NCBI GenBank assembly: GCA_900473805.1 | Contig: UCMS01000012.1 | Location: 3,802-67,801, forward strand | Direction: 5' to 3' | Source: Hyphomicrobiales bacterium | Lineage (GTDB): Bacteria; Pseudomonadota; Alphaproteobacteria; Rhizobiales; Rhizobiaceae | DNA length: 64,000 nucleotides | In this document: one piece after another, positions 1 to 8,269 of the stretch | How positions within the stretch are numbered: position 1 is the stretch's first letter | Layout of the letters: every line of letters starts with the position of its first letter | Translations under genes and position numbers: made by a program | Notes under the pieces: model-generated | Database searches by the model: none | Seen by the model: the letters and a program-made list of their open reading frames with translations, nothing else | Told to the model about the DNA's origin: nothing

Positions 1-686
1 AGCCCGAGATCAAGCGAGACGAAGGCCCGGATGCGCGGATCGGCCAGGTCTTGCTCCAGATGCGGATTGGCAAGGCCGAGTTCGCCCGCGAGCGCGCAAG
101 CGCGGGGACTGCTGTCGATCTCACATTCCTTTGCGAAGCGCTGCGTTTCGAAACGGGCGCCGGCCAGGGCCGCCACGGTCCATCCGCCCAGAGAGTGCCC
201 GACGGCGGCGATGCGGCTGTCGTCAACGTCGCCTGCGAGATCGGGTCGCGCGGTGATGGCATCGATCACGCGGCTCAGATCATGCGGGCGTTCCCACAGC
301 ATCGCTGCCCTTGTGGGGTCTCTGTCGAAAGTGGTGGTGCCGGGATGGTCGGGCGCGGCGACGATATAGCCCTGGCGCGCCAGGGCGTGACCGAGCCAGC
401 CGAGATTGCGCCAGCTGCCGCCATAACCATGCGAGAGCACGACAAGAGGATGGTCGCCCGGCGCCGGCGCTGCATCGCGCCTCGCCGCATTGCCGAAGAA
501 GACCTTGTTCTCGCCGATCGTTTCGACCGGGCCGCTTTCAGGGGTCGGATACCAGATGACGACATGCAGCGGGCGGGGGGTGTCCTGATCGATCTGGACG
601 TCGCGAAAGCCGACCTGATCGGCGGCAGCGGTGACGGTGGCGAGCGACAGAAAAAACAGGCCTGTCGATATGAGAGACTTCAGCAT
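1..686 (-). CDS. alpha/beta hydrolase, secreted (partial, 3' end outside window)
   Basis: Reading the minus strand from an ATG at 686 gives an open frame that runs off the window edge (228 codons seen). An AGGAG Shine-Dalgarno lies 7 nt upstream of the ATG. Residues 1-22 look like a Sec signal peptide (hydrophobic core ending in TAAA). Then follow the features of predicted dienelactone-hydrolase-like enzymes: VVLSHGYGGS (oxyanion region), APDHPGT, and the nucleophile elbow GHSLGG. The catalytic Asp and His would lie past the edge. Substrate is unknown; the family acts on esters and lactones, probably in the periplasm here. It is a stand-alone gene, 112 bp from the next one on the same strand. 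Confidence 0.85.
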   Translation of the reverse strand, partial: MLKSLISTGLFFLSLATVTAAADQVGFRDVQIDQDTPRPLHVVIWYPTPESGPVETIGENKVFFGNAARRDAAPAPGDHPLVVLSHGYGGSWRNLGWLGHALARQGYIVAAPDHPGTTTFDRDPTRAAMLWERPHDLSRVIDAITARPDLAGDVDDSRIAAVGHSLGGWTVAALAGARFETQRFAKECEIDSSPRACALAGELGLANPHLEQDLADPRIRAFVSLDLG

Positions 687-798
687 CACGATCTCCTTGA
701 GTGGATATGCTGAAGATCGGAATGCAGAACGATTGCGCGTTGCGAGACCTCGAACGCGATCGAGGACCTCAGAGACCCCGCAGAGGGCAAAACGGCCG

Positions 799-1425
799 CT
801 AGAGGCCGGCGAGATGGTCCGTCTCGCCCAGCGTGACGACGGCGCGGCTCTTCCAGAACGCGTGTTCGGCCAGATGGGTGATGCTGCCCGAGGACACGGG
901 AAAATTCACCCGCCCAAGGTTTTCGAGCGGCATGCCGATCCACCAGGCGATAACGAAGGTGAGCGCAAAGCCGTGGGTGACGACGATGTGGCAGTCGGCA
1001 GGATCGGTGAGGATCTCGTCCATGGCACGGTAGATGCGGGTTCCCGTCTGGCGTCGCGTTTCGGCGCCCTCGATGCCGCCGGTATCGTCCAGGCCGCCTT
1101 CTTCGGGCACGGGCAGGCGACGGGCGGTGAGCCAGGCCTGCGGCCGGCCTTCGGCGATGCCGCAGCTCATCTCGCGCAGATCCGGCGTCAGGCGAGCGGG
1201 GATTGAGAGACGGCGACCGATGATCTCGGCGGTTTCGCGGCAGCGCAGGAGGTCGGAGGCGGTGAGGCTCGGGGAGCAATCGGCGGTGAGGTCGGCAAGG
1301 CGTGTGGCGATGGCCTTGGCCTGGCGGCGACCGAGCTCGGTCAGCGCCGTGTCGTACCAGCCGCCGACGCGGCCTTCGACATGATGAACCGATTGCGGAT
1401 GAGTGACGACAAAGAGGTTTCGCAT
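799..1425 (-). CDS. histidine phosphatase family protein
   Basis: 208 residues with the histidine phosphatase (phosphoglycerate-mutase-like) layout: an N-terminal catalytic-His strand, VTHPQS at residues 7-12, a middle ALTELGRRQA helix, a LLRCRETAEI segment, and the second conserved His in IVVTHGFAL. The usual RHG triad at the N-terminus reads THP: the phosphate-contacting Arg is replaced by Thr, while the catalytic His is kept. Similar THP variants exist in some family members, so it may still act as a phosphatase on an unknown small molecule. No signal peptide. Both neighbours are unrelated. Confidence 0.8.
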   Translation of the reverse strand: MRNLFVVTHPQSVHHVEGRVGGWYDTALTELGRRQAKAIATRLADLTADCSPSLTASDLLRCRETAEIIGRRLSIPARLTPDLREMSCGIAEGRPQAWLTARRLPVPEEGGLDDTGGIEGAETRRQTGTRIYRAMDEILTDPADCHIVVTHGFALTFVIAWWIGMPLENLGRVNFPVSSGSITHLAEHAFWKSRAVVTLGETDHLAGL

Positions 1426-1536
1426 CGGTTGGTTCTCCTGTCTTTCGGCTCGGTGCTTCTCGGCAAAAGACCGGTGTGGGTCAAGAAGGGTGCGGTCAAG
1501 GCGGGTTGCCGGGCGATCATGCCCCTTGCCAGTCCG

Positions 1537-1569
1537 ATAAGTTCATGCTTATTATAAGTGATGACTTAT
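1537..1569. promoter_or_regulatory. tandem ArsR-type operators overlapping the arsR start codon
   Basis: Two copies of the palindrome ATAAG-N6-CTTAT lie back to back, at 1537-1552 and 1554-1569, one base apart. The second copy covers the ATG of the downstream ArsR gene (1561). Symmetric dyads of this size at the start of an arsR-SRPBCC operon fit autorepression by an ArsR dimer. The placement is seen directly; the role is inferred. Confidence 0.65.
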
Positions 1570-1872
1570 CATTTAAAGATCCTTCAGGCTCTGGCCGACG
1601 ATACCCGGCGCGATCTGTTCGAGAAGATCGCCGCGCGGCCGCAGACGGTGGCCGATCTCGCGCGCACCGTCCCTGTGTCGCAGCCGGCGGTGTCGCAGCA
1701 TCTGAAGGTGTTGAAAGACGCCGGGTTGGTCGCGGACCGGGCGGAGGGGCGCCGGCGGATCTATGCGATCGATCCGAACGGGCTTGGGCCGCTGCGCGCC
1801 TGGCTCGATCAGTTCTGGGATCAACAACTGGCGGCCTTTCAGCGGGCTGTCGAAGAAGGGGACGAGAGATGA
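1561..1872 (+). CDS. ArsR/SmtB-family transcriptional regulator
   Basis: About 103 residues, the usual size for ArsR. The winged helix is clear: LQALADDTRRDLFEKIA at the start, TVADLARTVPVSQPAVSQHLKVL as the helix-turn-helix, then the wing region ADRAEGRRRIYAI. There is no Cys-rich metal site, so this is the non-metal SdpR-like subgroup that commonly partners an SRPBCC/AHSA1 protein. The GTG at 1558 directly before the ATG is an alternative start. The stop overlaps the next start in an ATGA, so the pair is translationally coupled. Two palindromes over the start suggest autorepression. Confidence 0.88.
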   Translation: MTYHLKILQALADDTRRDLFEKIAARPQTVADLARTVPVSQPAVSQHLKVLKDAGLVADRAEGRRRIYAIDPNGLGPLRAWLDQFWDQQLAAFQRAVEEGDER

Positions 1873-2351
1873 ACGAACATCCGCAGATCAAGCCCGCGCC
1901 GATCGTCAAACGGTTTACCGTCAAGGCGGGTCGCGAACGGGCCTTCGACGTGTTTTCCGCCGGCATGGGCGACTGGTGGCTGAAGACGCATTCGCTGACC
2001 AAGAGCGGGGCGAAGACCGTCGTTATCGAGCCCTTTGCCGGCGGGCGCTGGTACGAGATCGGCAACGATGGCGAGGAATGCGACTGGGGTCGAGTGCTGG
2101 CTTACGACCGGCCGGGGCGGCTGGTGCTCTCCTGGCAGCTCAATGGCGACTGGGTTTTCGATCCGGAGCTTTTGACCGAGGTTGAGGTGGTGTTCACGGC
2201 GCTGTCGGAAACGGAGACGCAGGTCGATTTCGAACACCGGCTGATCGAGAATTTCGGCGCTGCCGCCGAGCGGACGCGGGCGATCCTGGAGGCCGAGGGC
2301 GGCTGGACGGGGCTGCTTGCCATTTATGCCGGTTTTGCCGGGCGGGGTTGA
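1869..2351 (+). CDS. SRPBCC (AHSA1-like) domain protein
   Basis: 160 residues of one START/Bet-v1-like domain: IVKRFTVKAGRERAFDVFSAGMGDWW at the N-terminus (as separate motifs FTVKAG and FDVFSAGMGDWW), GGRWYEIG, WGRVLAYDRPGRLVLSW and a C-terminal GGWTGLLAIYAGFA helix. These proteins bind hydrophobic ligands or act as stress-associated Aha1-like factors; the ligand here is unknown. Its ATG overlaps the arsR stop by 4 nt, so it is almost certainly the regulated partner of that repressor. Cytoplasmic, no signal peptide. Confidence 0.85.
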   Translation: MNEHPQIKPAPIVKRFTVKAGRERAFDVFSAGMGDWWLKTHSLTKSGAKTVVIEPFAGGRWYEIGNDGEECDWGRVLAYDRPGRLVLSWQLNGDWVFDPELLTEVEVVFTALSETETQVDFEHRLIENFGAAAERTRAILEAEGGWTGLLAIYAGFAGRG

Positions 2352-2404
2352 TTGTCGCGCAGAGTTGGATGTGGCGGGCTTTCGAGCCGCCACATCCGGG
2401 ATCA

Positions 2405-3139
2405 TCAGGGGTGATCGAGAGCGGCCTCGTAGAGCGCCTGGCTTTCCGTCAAGACCTCGTCCAGCCGGCGGCCTTTCTGGAAGTGGGCGAGGTGGTCGGG
2501 GTAGGGCACGCCATCCGGGACCTTGGGGCAGATCTCGGGGGCGCGCAGCCGCGTTTCGACGGGGATGACGCCGGCCCAGACGCGGGCGTCGACATCGGCC
2601 GGGTCGTCGGAGACGCCGCCTGTGCGGACCTTTGCCGAGGCTTCCTCGATACGCATGCCTATGACCATGGTGCCCTTGGCTTCCTGCGGGTCGTTTTCGC
2701 GCAAAACGTCGGTGCGGCCGGGATAGAAGCGGTCGACGACGGCCTTCAGCGCCTCGACCTTCTCCTCCGGGTCGTCGATGATATGGGCGGTGCCGAAGCA
2801 CATGGCGGAGCGGTAGTTGGCGGAGTGGTGGAAGCCGGAGCGGGCGAGCACCAGGCCGTCGAGATGAGCGACGGTGAGGCAGACGGGGATACCGGACTTC
2901 TGGGTCTTCAGCATGCGGCTCGCCGACGAGCCGTGCCAGAACAGCCAGTCGCCCTCGCGCCAGTGGATGGTCGGTGTGCAATAGGGCTGGCCATCGATGA
3001 CATAGGCGACGTGACAGAGGAGCGCCGCATCGAGCACGGCATAGACGGCCTCGCGGTCGTAGGCTGCGCGCTCGTGCAGGCGCTTTGCCCGGTTGCGCGG
3101 GGTTACGGGGAAGGATTGCGGGTCGGGTCTGTCGTTCAT
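2405..3139 (-). CDS. pyridoxamine 5'-phosphate oxidase-like flavin-binding protein
   Basis: 244 residues of the PPOX-like split-barrel family (Pyridox_ox_2 type). Visible are the barrel strands LCHVAYVIDGQPYCTPTIHW, a short loop LFWHGSSASRMLKT typical of FMN phosphate binding, and the FGTAHIIDDPEEK strand. Family members are FMN- or F420-dependent oxidoreductases or haem-degrading proteins; the substrate is not readable from sequence. It is divergent from a MocR-type regulator 64 bp away, a common pairing in which the regulator controls the flavoprotein gene. Confidence 0.85.
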   Translation of the reverse strand: MNDRPDPQSFPVTPRNRAKRLHERAAYDREAVYAVLDAALLCHVAYVIDGQPYCTPTIHWREGDWLFWHGSSASRMLKTQKSGIPVCLTVAHLDGLVLARSGFHHSANYRSAMCFGTAHIIDDPEEKVEALKAVVDRFYPGRTDVLRENDPQEAKGTMVIGMRIEEASAKVRTGGVSDDPADVDARVWAGVIPVETRLRAPEICPKVPDGVPYPDHLAHFQKGRRLDEVLTESQALYEAALDHP

Positions 3140-3180
3140 GCTTGCCTCCTGACGGCTGATGCGGCAGGGATAAGCGGATC

Positions 3181-3228
3181 AATTGGTCCAAAGAAGATCC
3201 ACAATGATGCAAAAACTGCGAACCAATT
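3181..3228. promoter_or_regulatory. inverted repeat around the mocR start
   Basis: AATTGGT at 3181-3187 and ACCAATT at 3222-3228 are perfect inverse complements centred on the mocR start codon. TGGTCC half-sites are common in MocR targets, and this lies in the divergent region shared with the PPOX gene. A role as MocR operator is inferred. Confidence 0.35.
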
Positions 3229-4604
3229 CCGACTGGTCTGCCAGCACGCCTGTTTTGCCGGCCAAAGGCCCAAGGCGGCTGGCGCTCTACCGGTCGCTGC
3301 GCGGGCTGATCGAGAGTGGCCAGATGAAGCCCGGCGACAAGCTGCCGACGACGCGGGACATTGCCGGTCGCTTCGGCATTTCGCGCGGGGCGGCGGTTGC
3401 GGCCTATGAAATGCTGGTGGCGGACGGGTTTGCCGAGGCGCGGGTGGGGGCAGGGACCTATGTGGCCGAGGCCGTGCCGTTGTTGCCGGCGCCGCTCGAG
3501 CCGCAGGTGATCGAGGCCGAGGCGGCAAAGCCGCCGCTGCCCGGGGCTCTCGGCTGCTCGACGGCGGACGAGACGACGCTCCGGATCTTCCGCATGCTGA
3601 TGAACCGGCATCTGACGCAGCCATCGGCGCGGCATTTCCATTACAACGACCCGGCCGGCAGCCTGGCGCTCAGGGTCGAGGTGGCCGCTTACCTCAAGGC
3701 GGCGCGCGGGGTCAATTGCGAGCCGGACCAGGTGATCATGACGGCGGGTACGCAGCAGGGGCTGGATCTGGCGGTCAGGGCGCTTCTGAAACCGGGTGCT
3801 CCCGTCTGGATCGAGGACCCGTGTTATGCGGCGGCCCGCGAGCTGTTCGAGGGCACGGGGCTTGCCGTGACGCCGGTTCCCGTCGATGGCGAGGGGATCG
3901 ATGTGGCCGCAGGGATTGCGGCGCGGCCGGAGGCGAAGGCGGTCTATGTCACGCCGTCGCATCAATATCCGCTGGGTGTGACGCTTTCGATGGCCAGGCG
4001 GCTGGCCCTGATCGACTGGGCTCGGGCTACGGGCGCCTTTATCATCGAGGATGATTACGACAGCGAGTTCCGCTTTGCCGGGCCGCCCTTGAGCGCGCTG
4101 CAGGGCATCGATGGCGAGGGCCGGGTGATCTATGTCGGCACGTTCTCCAAGACGCTGCTGCCGGGCTTTCGCTTCGGCTATCTCGTGGTGCCCCGGGCCT
4201 TGCGTGAGCGGGTGCTGACCATTCGCCGGCTAACGGATCGCTTTCCCTCGACGCTGGCGGAGGATGCGCTGACCGAATTCCTGCGTGACGGGCATTTTTC
4301 GGCGCATATCAAACGGGCGCGCAAGCGGGTGAAGGCGGCGCGGGATGCGCTGGTGGAGGCGCTGCGCTCGGACCGGCTGACGGTCAGCGTGCCGGAGCAG
4401 GGGCTGCATCTGGTGGCAGAGCTCGACGGCGGGGAAGACGATGTGTCGCTCGCGCATCAGGCACGCGCCGTCGGTTTCGGGGTCAAGGCGTTGTCGCCGC
4501 TTTATGCCGGGCCGACGGATCGGCGGGGGCTGGTGATCGGCTTTTCCGGGTTTGAACCTGAGGTGCTGGCTGAGGCAGCGCGGCGGTTCGTGGCGGGGCT
4601 TTGA
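3204..4604 (+). CDS. MocR/PdxR-type regulator (GntR wHTH fused to aminotransferase fold)
   Basis: 466 residues from the ATG at 3204 (a second ATG follows at once). The N-terminal GntR winged helix spans about 25-90 (YRSLRGLIESGQMKPGDKLP, TTRDIAGRFGISRGAAVAAYE). A linker follows, then a fold-type-I aminotransferase domain with DPCYAAARELF, EDDYDSEFRF and the PLP-lysine motif GTFSKTLLPG (Lys316). Family members sense PLP or amino compounds and activate or repress a nearby gene. Here the divergent PPOX-like flavoprotein is the likely target. Full length, no frameshift. Confidence 0.92.
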   Translation: MMQKLRTNSDWSASTPVLPAKGPRRLALYRSLRGLIESGQMKPGDKLPTTRDIAGRFGISRGAAVAAYEMLVADGFAEARVGAGTYVAEAVPLLPAPLEPQVIEAEAAKPPLPGALGCSTADETTLRIFRMLMNRHLTQPSARHFHYNDPAGSLALRVEVAAYLKAARGVNCEPDQVIMTAGTQQGLDLAVRALLKPGAPVWIEDPCYAAARELFEGTGLAVTPVPVDGEGIDVAAGIAARPEAKAVYVTPSHQYPLGVTLSMARRLALIDWARATGAFIIEDDYDSEFRFAGPPLSALQGIDGEGRVIYVGTFSKTLLPGFRFGYLVVPRALRERVLTIRRLTDRFPSTLAEDALTEFLRDGHFSAHIKRARKRVKAARDALVEALRSDRLTVSVPEQGLHLVAELDGGEDDVSLAHQARAVGFGVKALSPLYAGPTDRRGLVIGFSGFEPEVLAEAARRFVAGL

Positions 4605-4683
4605 GGGGCCGCGAACGTCACCTTGACCGCTTTGGCGCCAGTTGCCACCTATTGATGGGGCGACTTTCAAAGGGGCTGGTTTC

Positions 4684-5280
4684 ATGGCGTTTCTTTCTTC
4701 AGGCGAATTCCCGTCGCGCCTGCTTGTGCTGAACGGCAATCCGGCCCGCGATACGCTGTGCGGGGCGATGGCCGAACGGATCGCAGCGGTCGCCCGGGAT
4801 CGCGGTCAGACCGTGCGGCTGGTGCATCTCGAGGCTCTCGATTTCGACGCCAACCTGAAATCAGGCTACCGCGCCCGGATGGACTGGGAGCCGGACCTGC
4901 AGGCACTCGCCGACAGTCTCACCTGGTGCGACCGGTTCGTCCTAGTTCATCCGCTCTGGTGGGGTTCGGCGCCGGGAAGGCTGAAAGGCCTGTTCGACCG
5001 CCTGCTGATGCCGGGTTTTGCCTTCCAGTATATCGACGGCAAGGCGCTGCCGAAGCCGCTGCTTGCGGGTCGCAAGGCGCGGGTGGTGATCACCTCGGAT
5101 ACGCCGACATTCTTCCTCAAATGGATCTACGGCAATGGCTGGGTGAAGGTGCTGCGCCGGCAGATCCTGGCGTTTTGCGGCTTCAAGGATTTGAAGGTGA
5201 AGTATTGCGGGCCGGTGCGCGGGGCCAAGCCCGAGGCGCTGGCGAAGATGGTGGAGGATGCGGCGGGGATTTTGGGGTGA
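4684..5280 (+). CDS. NAD(P)H-dependent oxidoreductase (flavodoxin-2 fold)
   Basis: 198 residues. RLLVLNGNPARDTLC is the flavodoxin phosphate loop, WCDRFVLVHPLWWGSAPGRLKGLFDRLLMPGFAF is the characteristic NQO1/KefF-like segment (shown as VLVHPLWWGS and LKGLFDRLLMPGFAF), and VVITSDTP follows. FMN or FAD binding and two-electron reduction of quinones or similar compounds are expected. AAAGGGG lies 9 nt upstream of the ATG at 4684, which supports this start over an upstream in-frame ATG at 4642. It is the last normal-GC gene before the AT-rich island that begins just after its stop. Confidence 0.85.
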   Translation: MAFLSSGEFPSRLLVLNGNPARDTLCGAMAERIAAVARDRGQTVRLVHLEALDFDANLKSGYRARMDWEPDLQALADSLTWCDRFVLVHPLWWGSAPGRLKGLFDRLLMPGFAFQYIDGKALPKPLLAGRKARVVITSDTPTFFLKWIYGNGWVKVLRRQILAFCGFKDLKVKYCGPVRGAKPEALAKMVEDAAGILG

Positions 5281-5449
5281 GGGGGGTGGTGGACGTAGTA
5301 GCCGCCGCCCTATGATCTTAATGGTGCGGATGGGTTGGCTTGGACAACGGTGTTGTCAGGGATCTTTCTCTCAAACCTGCGGTATTGTCACGGGCGAATT
5401 GCGACCTAGGGTTTGCGCGAATCGATTTTTTGGGCAAAATCAGGTATCT

Positions 5450-5472
5450 CAAATGAAAACAAATTTCATTTG
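5450..5472. promoter_or_regulatory. perfect palindrome upstream of the methyltransferase gene
   Basis: CAAATGAAA (5450-5458) and TTTCATTTG (5464-5472) form a perfect 9-bp inverted repeat with a 5-nt spacer, 75 bp before the methyltransferase ATG. No T-run follows, so it is more likely an operator than a terminator. Autoregulation of a restriction-type operon is a reasonable guess, but no controller gene is seen nearby. Confidence 0.45.
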
Positions 5473-5547
5473 AATAGAGAGATTTATGGAGCATTTTGCT
5501 AGGTGCGATCGAAGCATAGATCATTTTGAGGATTCGGGGCTGGATGC

Positions 5548-6606
5548 ATGAATTACACTGGGGAGGTAGTCGATTTGTTCTGTGGTGTCGGTGCCCTGAG
5601 CCATGGTTTGAAATTGGCTGGTTTTAAGATCATCGCTGGCTACGACGTCGACGCTCGTTGCAAGCACGCATATGAGAAAAACAACAGTGCGAGCTTTTTC
5701 ACGAGGGACGTTGCGAAACTGACAGCAGCGGAGATTCGTGCACATTTCTCCGGGGACATGCCTTCGGTACTTGCAGGATGTGCACCGTGCCAACCCTTCT
5801 CCTCATACAAACAAAGGTATGATGAAGACCCGAAGTGGAATTTGGTGACAAAGTTCGCGAAGTTGGCCGTAGAGGTGTGCCCTGATTTTATCACTATGGA
5901 GAACGTGCCAACACTCCTGAGATACAAGGATGGCTCGGTTTTCAAACGTTTTTGCGCGATTCTGGAAGAAGCTGGTTACGATCCAAAGTGGTCGGTAGAG
6001 AGATGCGAAGAATATGGCGTTCCGCAACGTCGTCGACGTTTGGTTCTCTTGGCATCAAGACGCTATACCCTCGCGGAACTGAACCCAAGCGTCGATCAAT
6101 TTATCTCGGTGAGAGAAGCTATTGGCAGTTTGCCACCGATACATGCCGGGGCCGCACACCCCAACGATCCGTTGCATGTAGCCTCAGGGCTTACTCCTTT
6201 GAATCTCAAGCGTATCAGAGCGTCGAAGCCCGGAGGAACCTGGAGAGATTGGCCGGTTGAGCTTCGCGCGGATTGTCATCGCCGGCCTAGTGGAAAAACA
6301 TATCCAGGCGTGTACGCGCGAATGAGTTGGGATACTCCCTCTCCCACGCTGACAACGCAATGTTATGGCTTTGGCAATGGCCGTTTTGGCCATCCGGAAC
6401 AAGATAGAGCACTGACGCTCCGGGAAGCTGCGGTTCTTCAATCCTTCCCAAAAGAATACGAATTCTTGCCACCAGGCGAGAAGCCTTCATTCACCGAGGT
6501 AGGTCGCTGGATAGGCAATGCAGTTCCAGTGAAATTGGCATCTGCCATCGGCAGCGCTATAGCGACATCGAAACTTAAGGGACACACCAATGTCCGAGCC
6601 GGATGA
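5548..6606 (+). CDS. C5-cytosine DNA methyltransferase (Dcm family)
   Basis: 352 residues with the complete ordered motif set of m5C methyltransferases: motif I DLFCGVGALSHG (residues 9-20, SAM binding), motif IV GCAPCQPFSSY with catalytic Cys81, motif VI MENVP (117-121), motif VIII VPQRRRRLVLLAS (160-170), a target-recognition region of about 110 residues with PSPTLTTQ, and motif X GNAVPVKLASAIGSAI near the C-terminus. It should be active; the target site cannot be read. Codon use and GC are clearly lower than in the flanking genes, which suggests horizontal transfer. Its last 17 bp overlap the start of the ATPase gene, so the two are cotranscribed. No nuclease of a classical type II system is visible nearby. 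Confidence 0.95.
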   Translation: MNYTGEVVDLFCGVGALSHGLKLAGFKIIAGYDVDARCKHAYEKNNSASFFTRDVAKLTAAEIRAHFSGDMPSVLAGCAPCQPFSSYKQRYDEDPKWNLVTKFAKLAVEVCPDFITMENVPTLLRYKDGSVFKRFCAILEEAGYDPKWSVERCEEYGVPQRRRRLVLLASRRYTLAELNPSVDQFISVREAIGSLPPIHAGAAHPNDPLHVASGLTPLNLKRIRASKPGGTWRDWPVELRADCHRRPSGKTYPGVYARMSWDTPSPTLTTQCYGFGNGRFGHPEQDRALTLREAAVLQSFPKEYEFLPPGEKPSFTEVGRWIGNAVPVKLASAIGSAIATSKLKGHTNVRAG

Positions 6607-8269
6607 GCGTGAATTTCGTTTTGCAATATCGTTAAGCGTACTCAACCACCTTGGCCGAAATCTCTACCGCAATTTTGTTACAGTCTTGGGAGAGGCGATC
6701 TCGAATGCTTGGGACGCTGATGCTCAGAAAGTCTGGATAGATATAGACAAGAATTCCGGACGTTTCTCCATCAAGGACGATGGGAACGGCATGGACGCTA
6801 ACGACTTCCAGCAGAAATTTCTCAAGATAGGCTACTCCAAGCGCAGTGATGGCTCGACGCGTACCCGTCGCAAGAGGCCATACATCGGCGCCAAAGGCAT
6901 TGGAAAGCTCGCTCTGCTCTCATGCGCGAAGCGAGTGTCGGTTATCTCCAAAAAAGGTGACACCGATTATGTGGGCGGTGTGATTGATAACTCCGGCCTT
7001 GATGCTGCTATCACTAGCGACCTCACGCCGGAGGAGTACCCGCTCGAAAACTTGGACGCTAGCCTTTTTTCAGATCTGACAAAGGAACACTCGAAAGGGA
7101 CAATCATCGTCTTCGAGGAAGCCAAGGATCAGATAAAGAATTCCATCGCCCATATTCGAAAGATGATTGCTCTGTCGTTCAAGTTTTCGCTGATCGATAA
7201 GGATTTTTCAATCTTCGTCAACGGTGAGGAAGTAACGCTTAAAGACATTCAGGACGTTCTGGACTCGACCGAATTTCTATGGGTCGTAAACGATCAGGAT
7301 AACGAATTTACAGCTGCTCTGACCAAGCTTAAATCCGATCCAATTAAGTTGACGACAACTCTAAGCATTAACGGATTTATTGCCTCTGTTGAGAAGCCGC
7401 GTAATTTGAAGATTACAGGCACCGAAGAGCGCGCGACTATTGATCTGTTCGTGAACGGTAGACTTCGCGAGAAAAACATTCTGAGGCATATACCGACCCA
7501 GCGCGTTGTTGAGAGTTATATCTACGGGCAGATACATTTCAATGCGATGGACGAGAACACAAAAACTGATCCTTTCACCAGTAGTCGTGAAGGTGTTATC
7601 GAAGACGATACGAATTTTTCTGCGTTACTGGACTATCTTAAACGAGATGCTTTGCCGCAAATCTTCGACAAATGGGATGATCTCCGCCTTGGGCGAGGAC
7701 AGGAAGGCGACGAAGAAAACCCCCGCAAATCTAAAAAGCAACGACGTGCGCGAGACCTATACGCGGCTGCAAAGGATGACTACGAGCCAGACGACAAGAC
7801 TGAGACAAAGGATGATGTCGAGGGTTGGCTAGACGCACTACGCTCAGACGCCGAGTATAATCTGACCTCATACGTCGATTGCTTCTTGTCTGAGAATTTG
7901 CTTCGAGAGTATATCCGGACTTACGGTGTGTCTCTCCCGCCCGGAGCAACTAAGGAAATCAATGAGTGGCAGGGCCGTGAAGCGGCCAATTTAGGTGCAG
8001 CAAACGTAAGTTATGCGGTCAGGAAAGATGCGGACGGCCTTACGTATCTAGGAATGGATGCACTTGCGGTCACCATTGAGGGAGGCAAAACAACAAACGG
8101 CAATCCATCATTGTGGACAGATGCGATTCAGTTCAAACCAGTACGCAATGTGGTCGGACACACTGGTCTTCTGACCACTAACGCCAAAACTGCGCTGAAT
8201 TTGACGTTCGAAAACATCAAAGCGCGAGTGAAAAATCTGATATCTCAGAAACCAAAGCCAACATCGTAA
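6590..8269 (+). CDS. GHKL (MORC/Hsp90-like) ATPase with C-terminal HEPN-like domain
   Basis: 559 residues. The Bergerat ATP site is complete: N-box EAISNAWDADA (Glu35, Asn39, Asp42), DDGNGMD (63-69), and the lid GAKGIGKLAL (100-109). An S5-like transducer region follows to about 360, with TKEHSKGTIIVF and a conserved-looking SREGV. A very charged linker (about 380-425) leads to a helical C-terminal region ending in RNVVGHTGLLTT, i.e. R-x4-H (Arg519, His524), the catalytic signature of HEPN RNases; the preceding YLGMD...LW pattern resembles Swt1-type HEPN. GHKL ATPases linked to DNA methyltransferases are known from restriction-like operons (Iyer, Abhiman and Aravind 2008). The HEPN call and a toxin role are inference. 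About 205 bp without any convincing gene follow it. Confidence 0.88.
   Translation: MSEPDEREFRFAISLSVLNHLGRNLYRNFVTVLGEAISNAWDADAQKVWIDIDKNSGRFSIKDDGNGMDANDFQQKFLKIGYSKRSDGSTRTRRKRPYIGAKGIGKLALLSCAKRVSVISKKGDTDYVGGVIDNSGLDAAITSDLTPEEYPLENLDASLFSDLTKEHSKGTIIVFEEAKDQIKNSIAHIRKMIALSFKFSLIDKDFSIFVNGEEVTLKDIQDVLDSTEFLWVVNDQDNEFTAALTKLKSDPIKLTTTLSINGFIASVEKPRNLKITGTEERATIDLFVNGRLREKNILRHIPTQRVVESYIYGQIHFNAMDENTKTDPFTSSREGVIEDDTNFSALLDYLKRDALPQIFDKWDDLRLGRGQEGDEENPRKSKKQRRARDLYAAAKDDYEPDDKTETKDDVEGWLDALRSDAEYNLTSYVDCFLSENLLREYIRTYGVSLPPGATKEINEWQGREAANLGAANVSYAVRKDADGLTYLGMDALAVTIEGGKTTNGNPSLWTDAIQFKPVRNVVGHTGLLTTNAKTALNLTFENIKARVKNLISQKPKPTS

Noticed and set aside
1839..3965. Very long minus-strand open frame (708 codons)
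   Set aside because: It crosses the SRPBCC, PPOX and MocR genes in another frame, is Arg/Pro-rich and has no domain. High-GC shadow.
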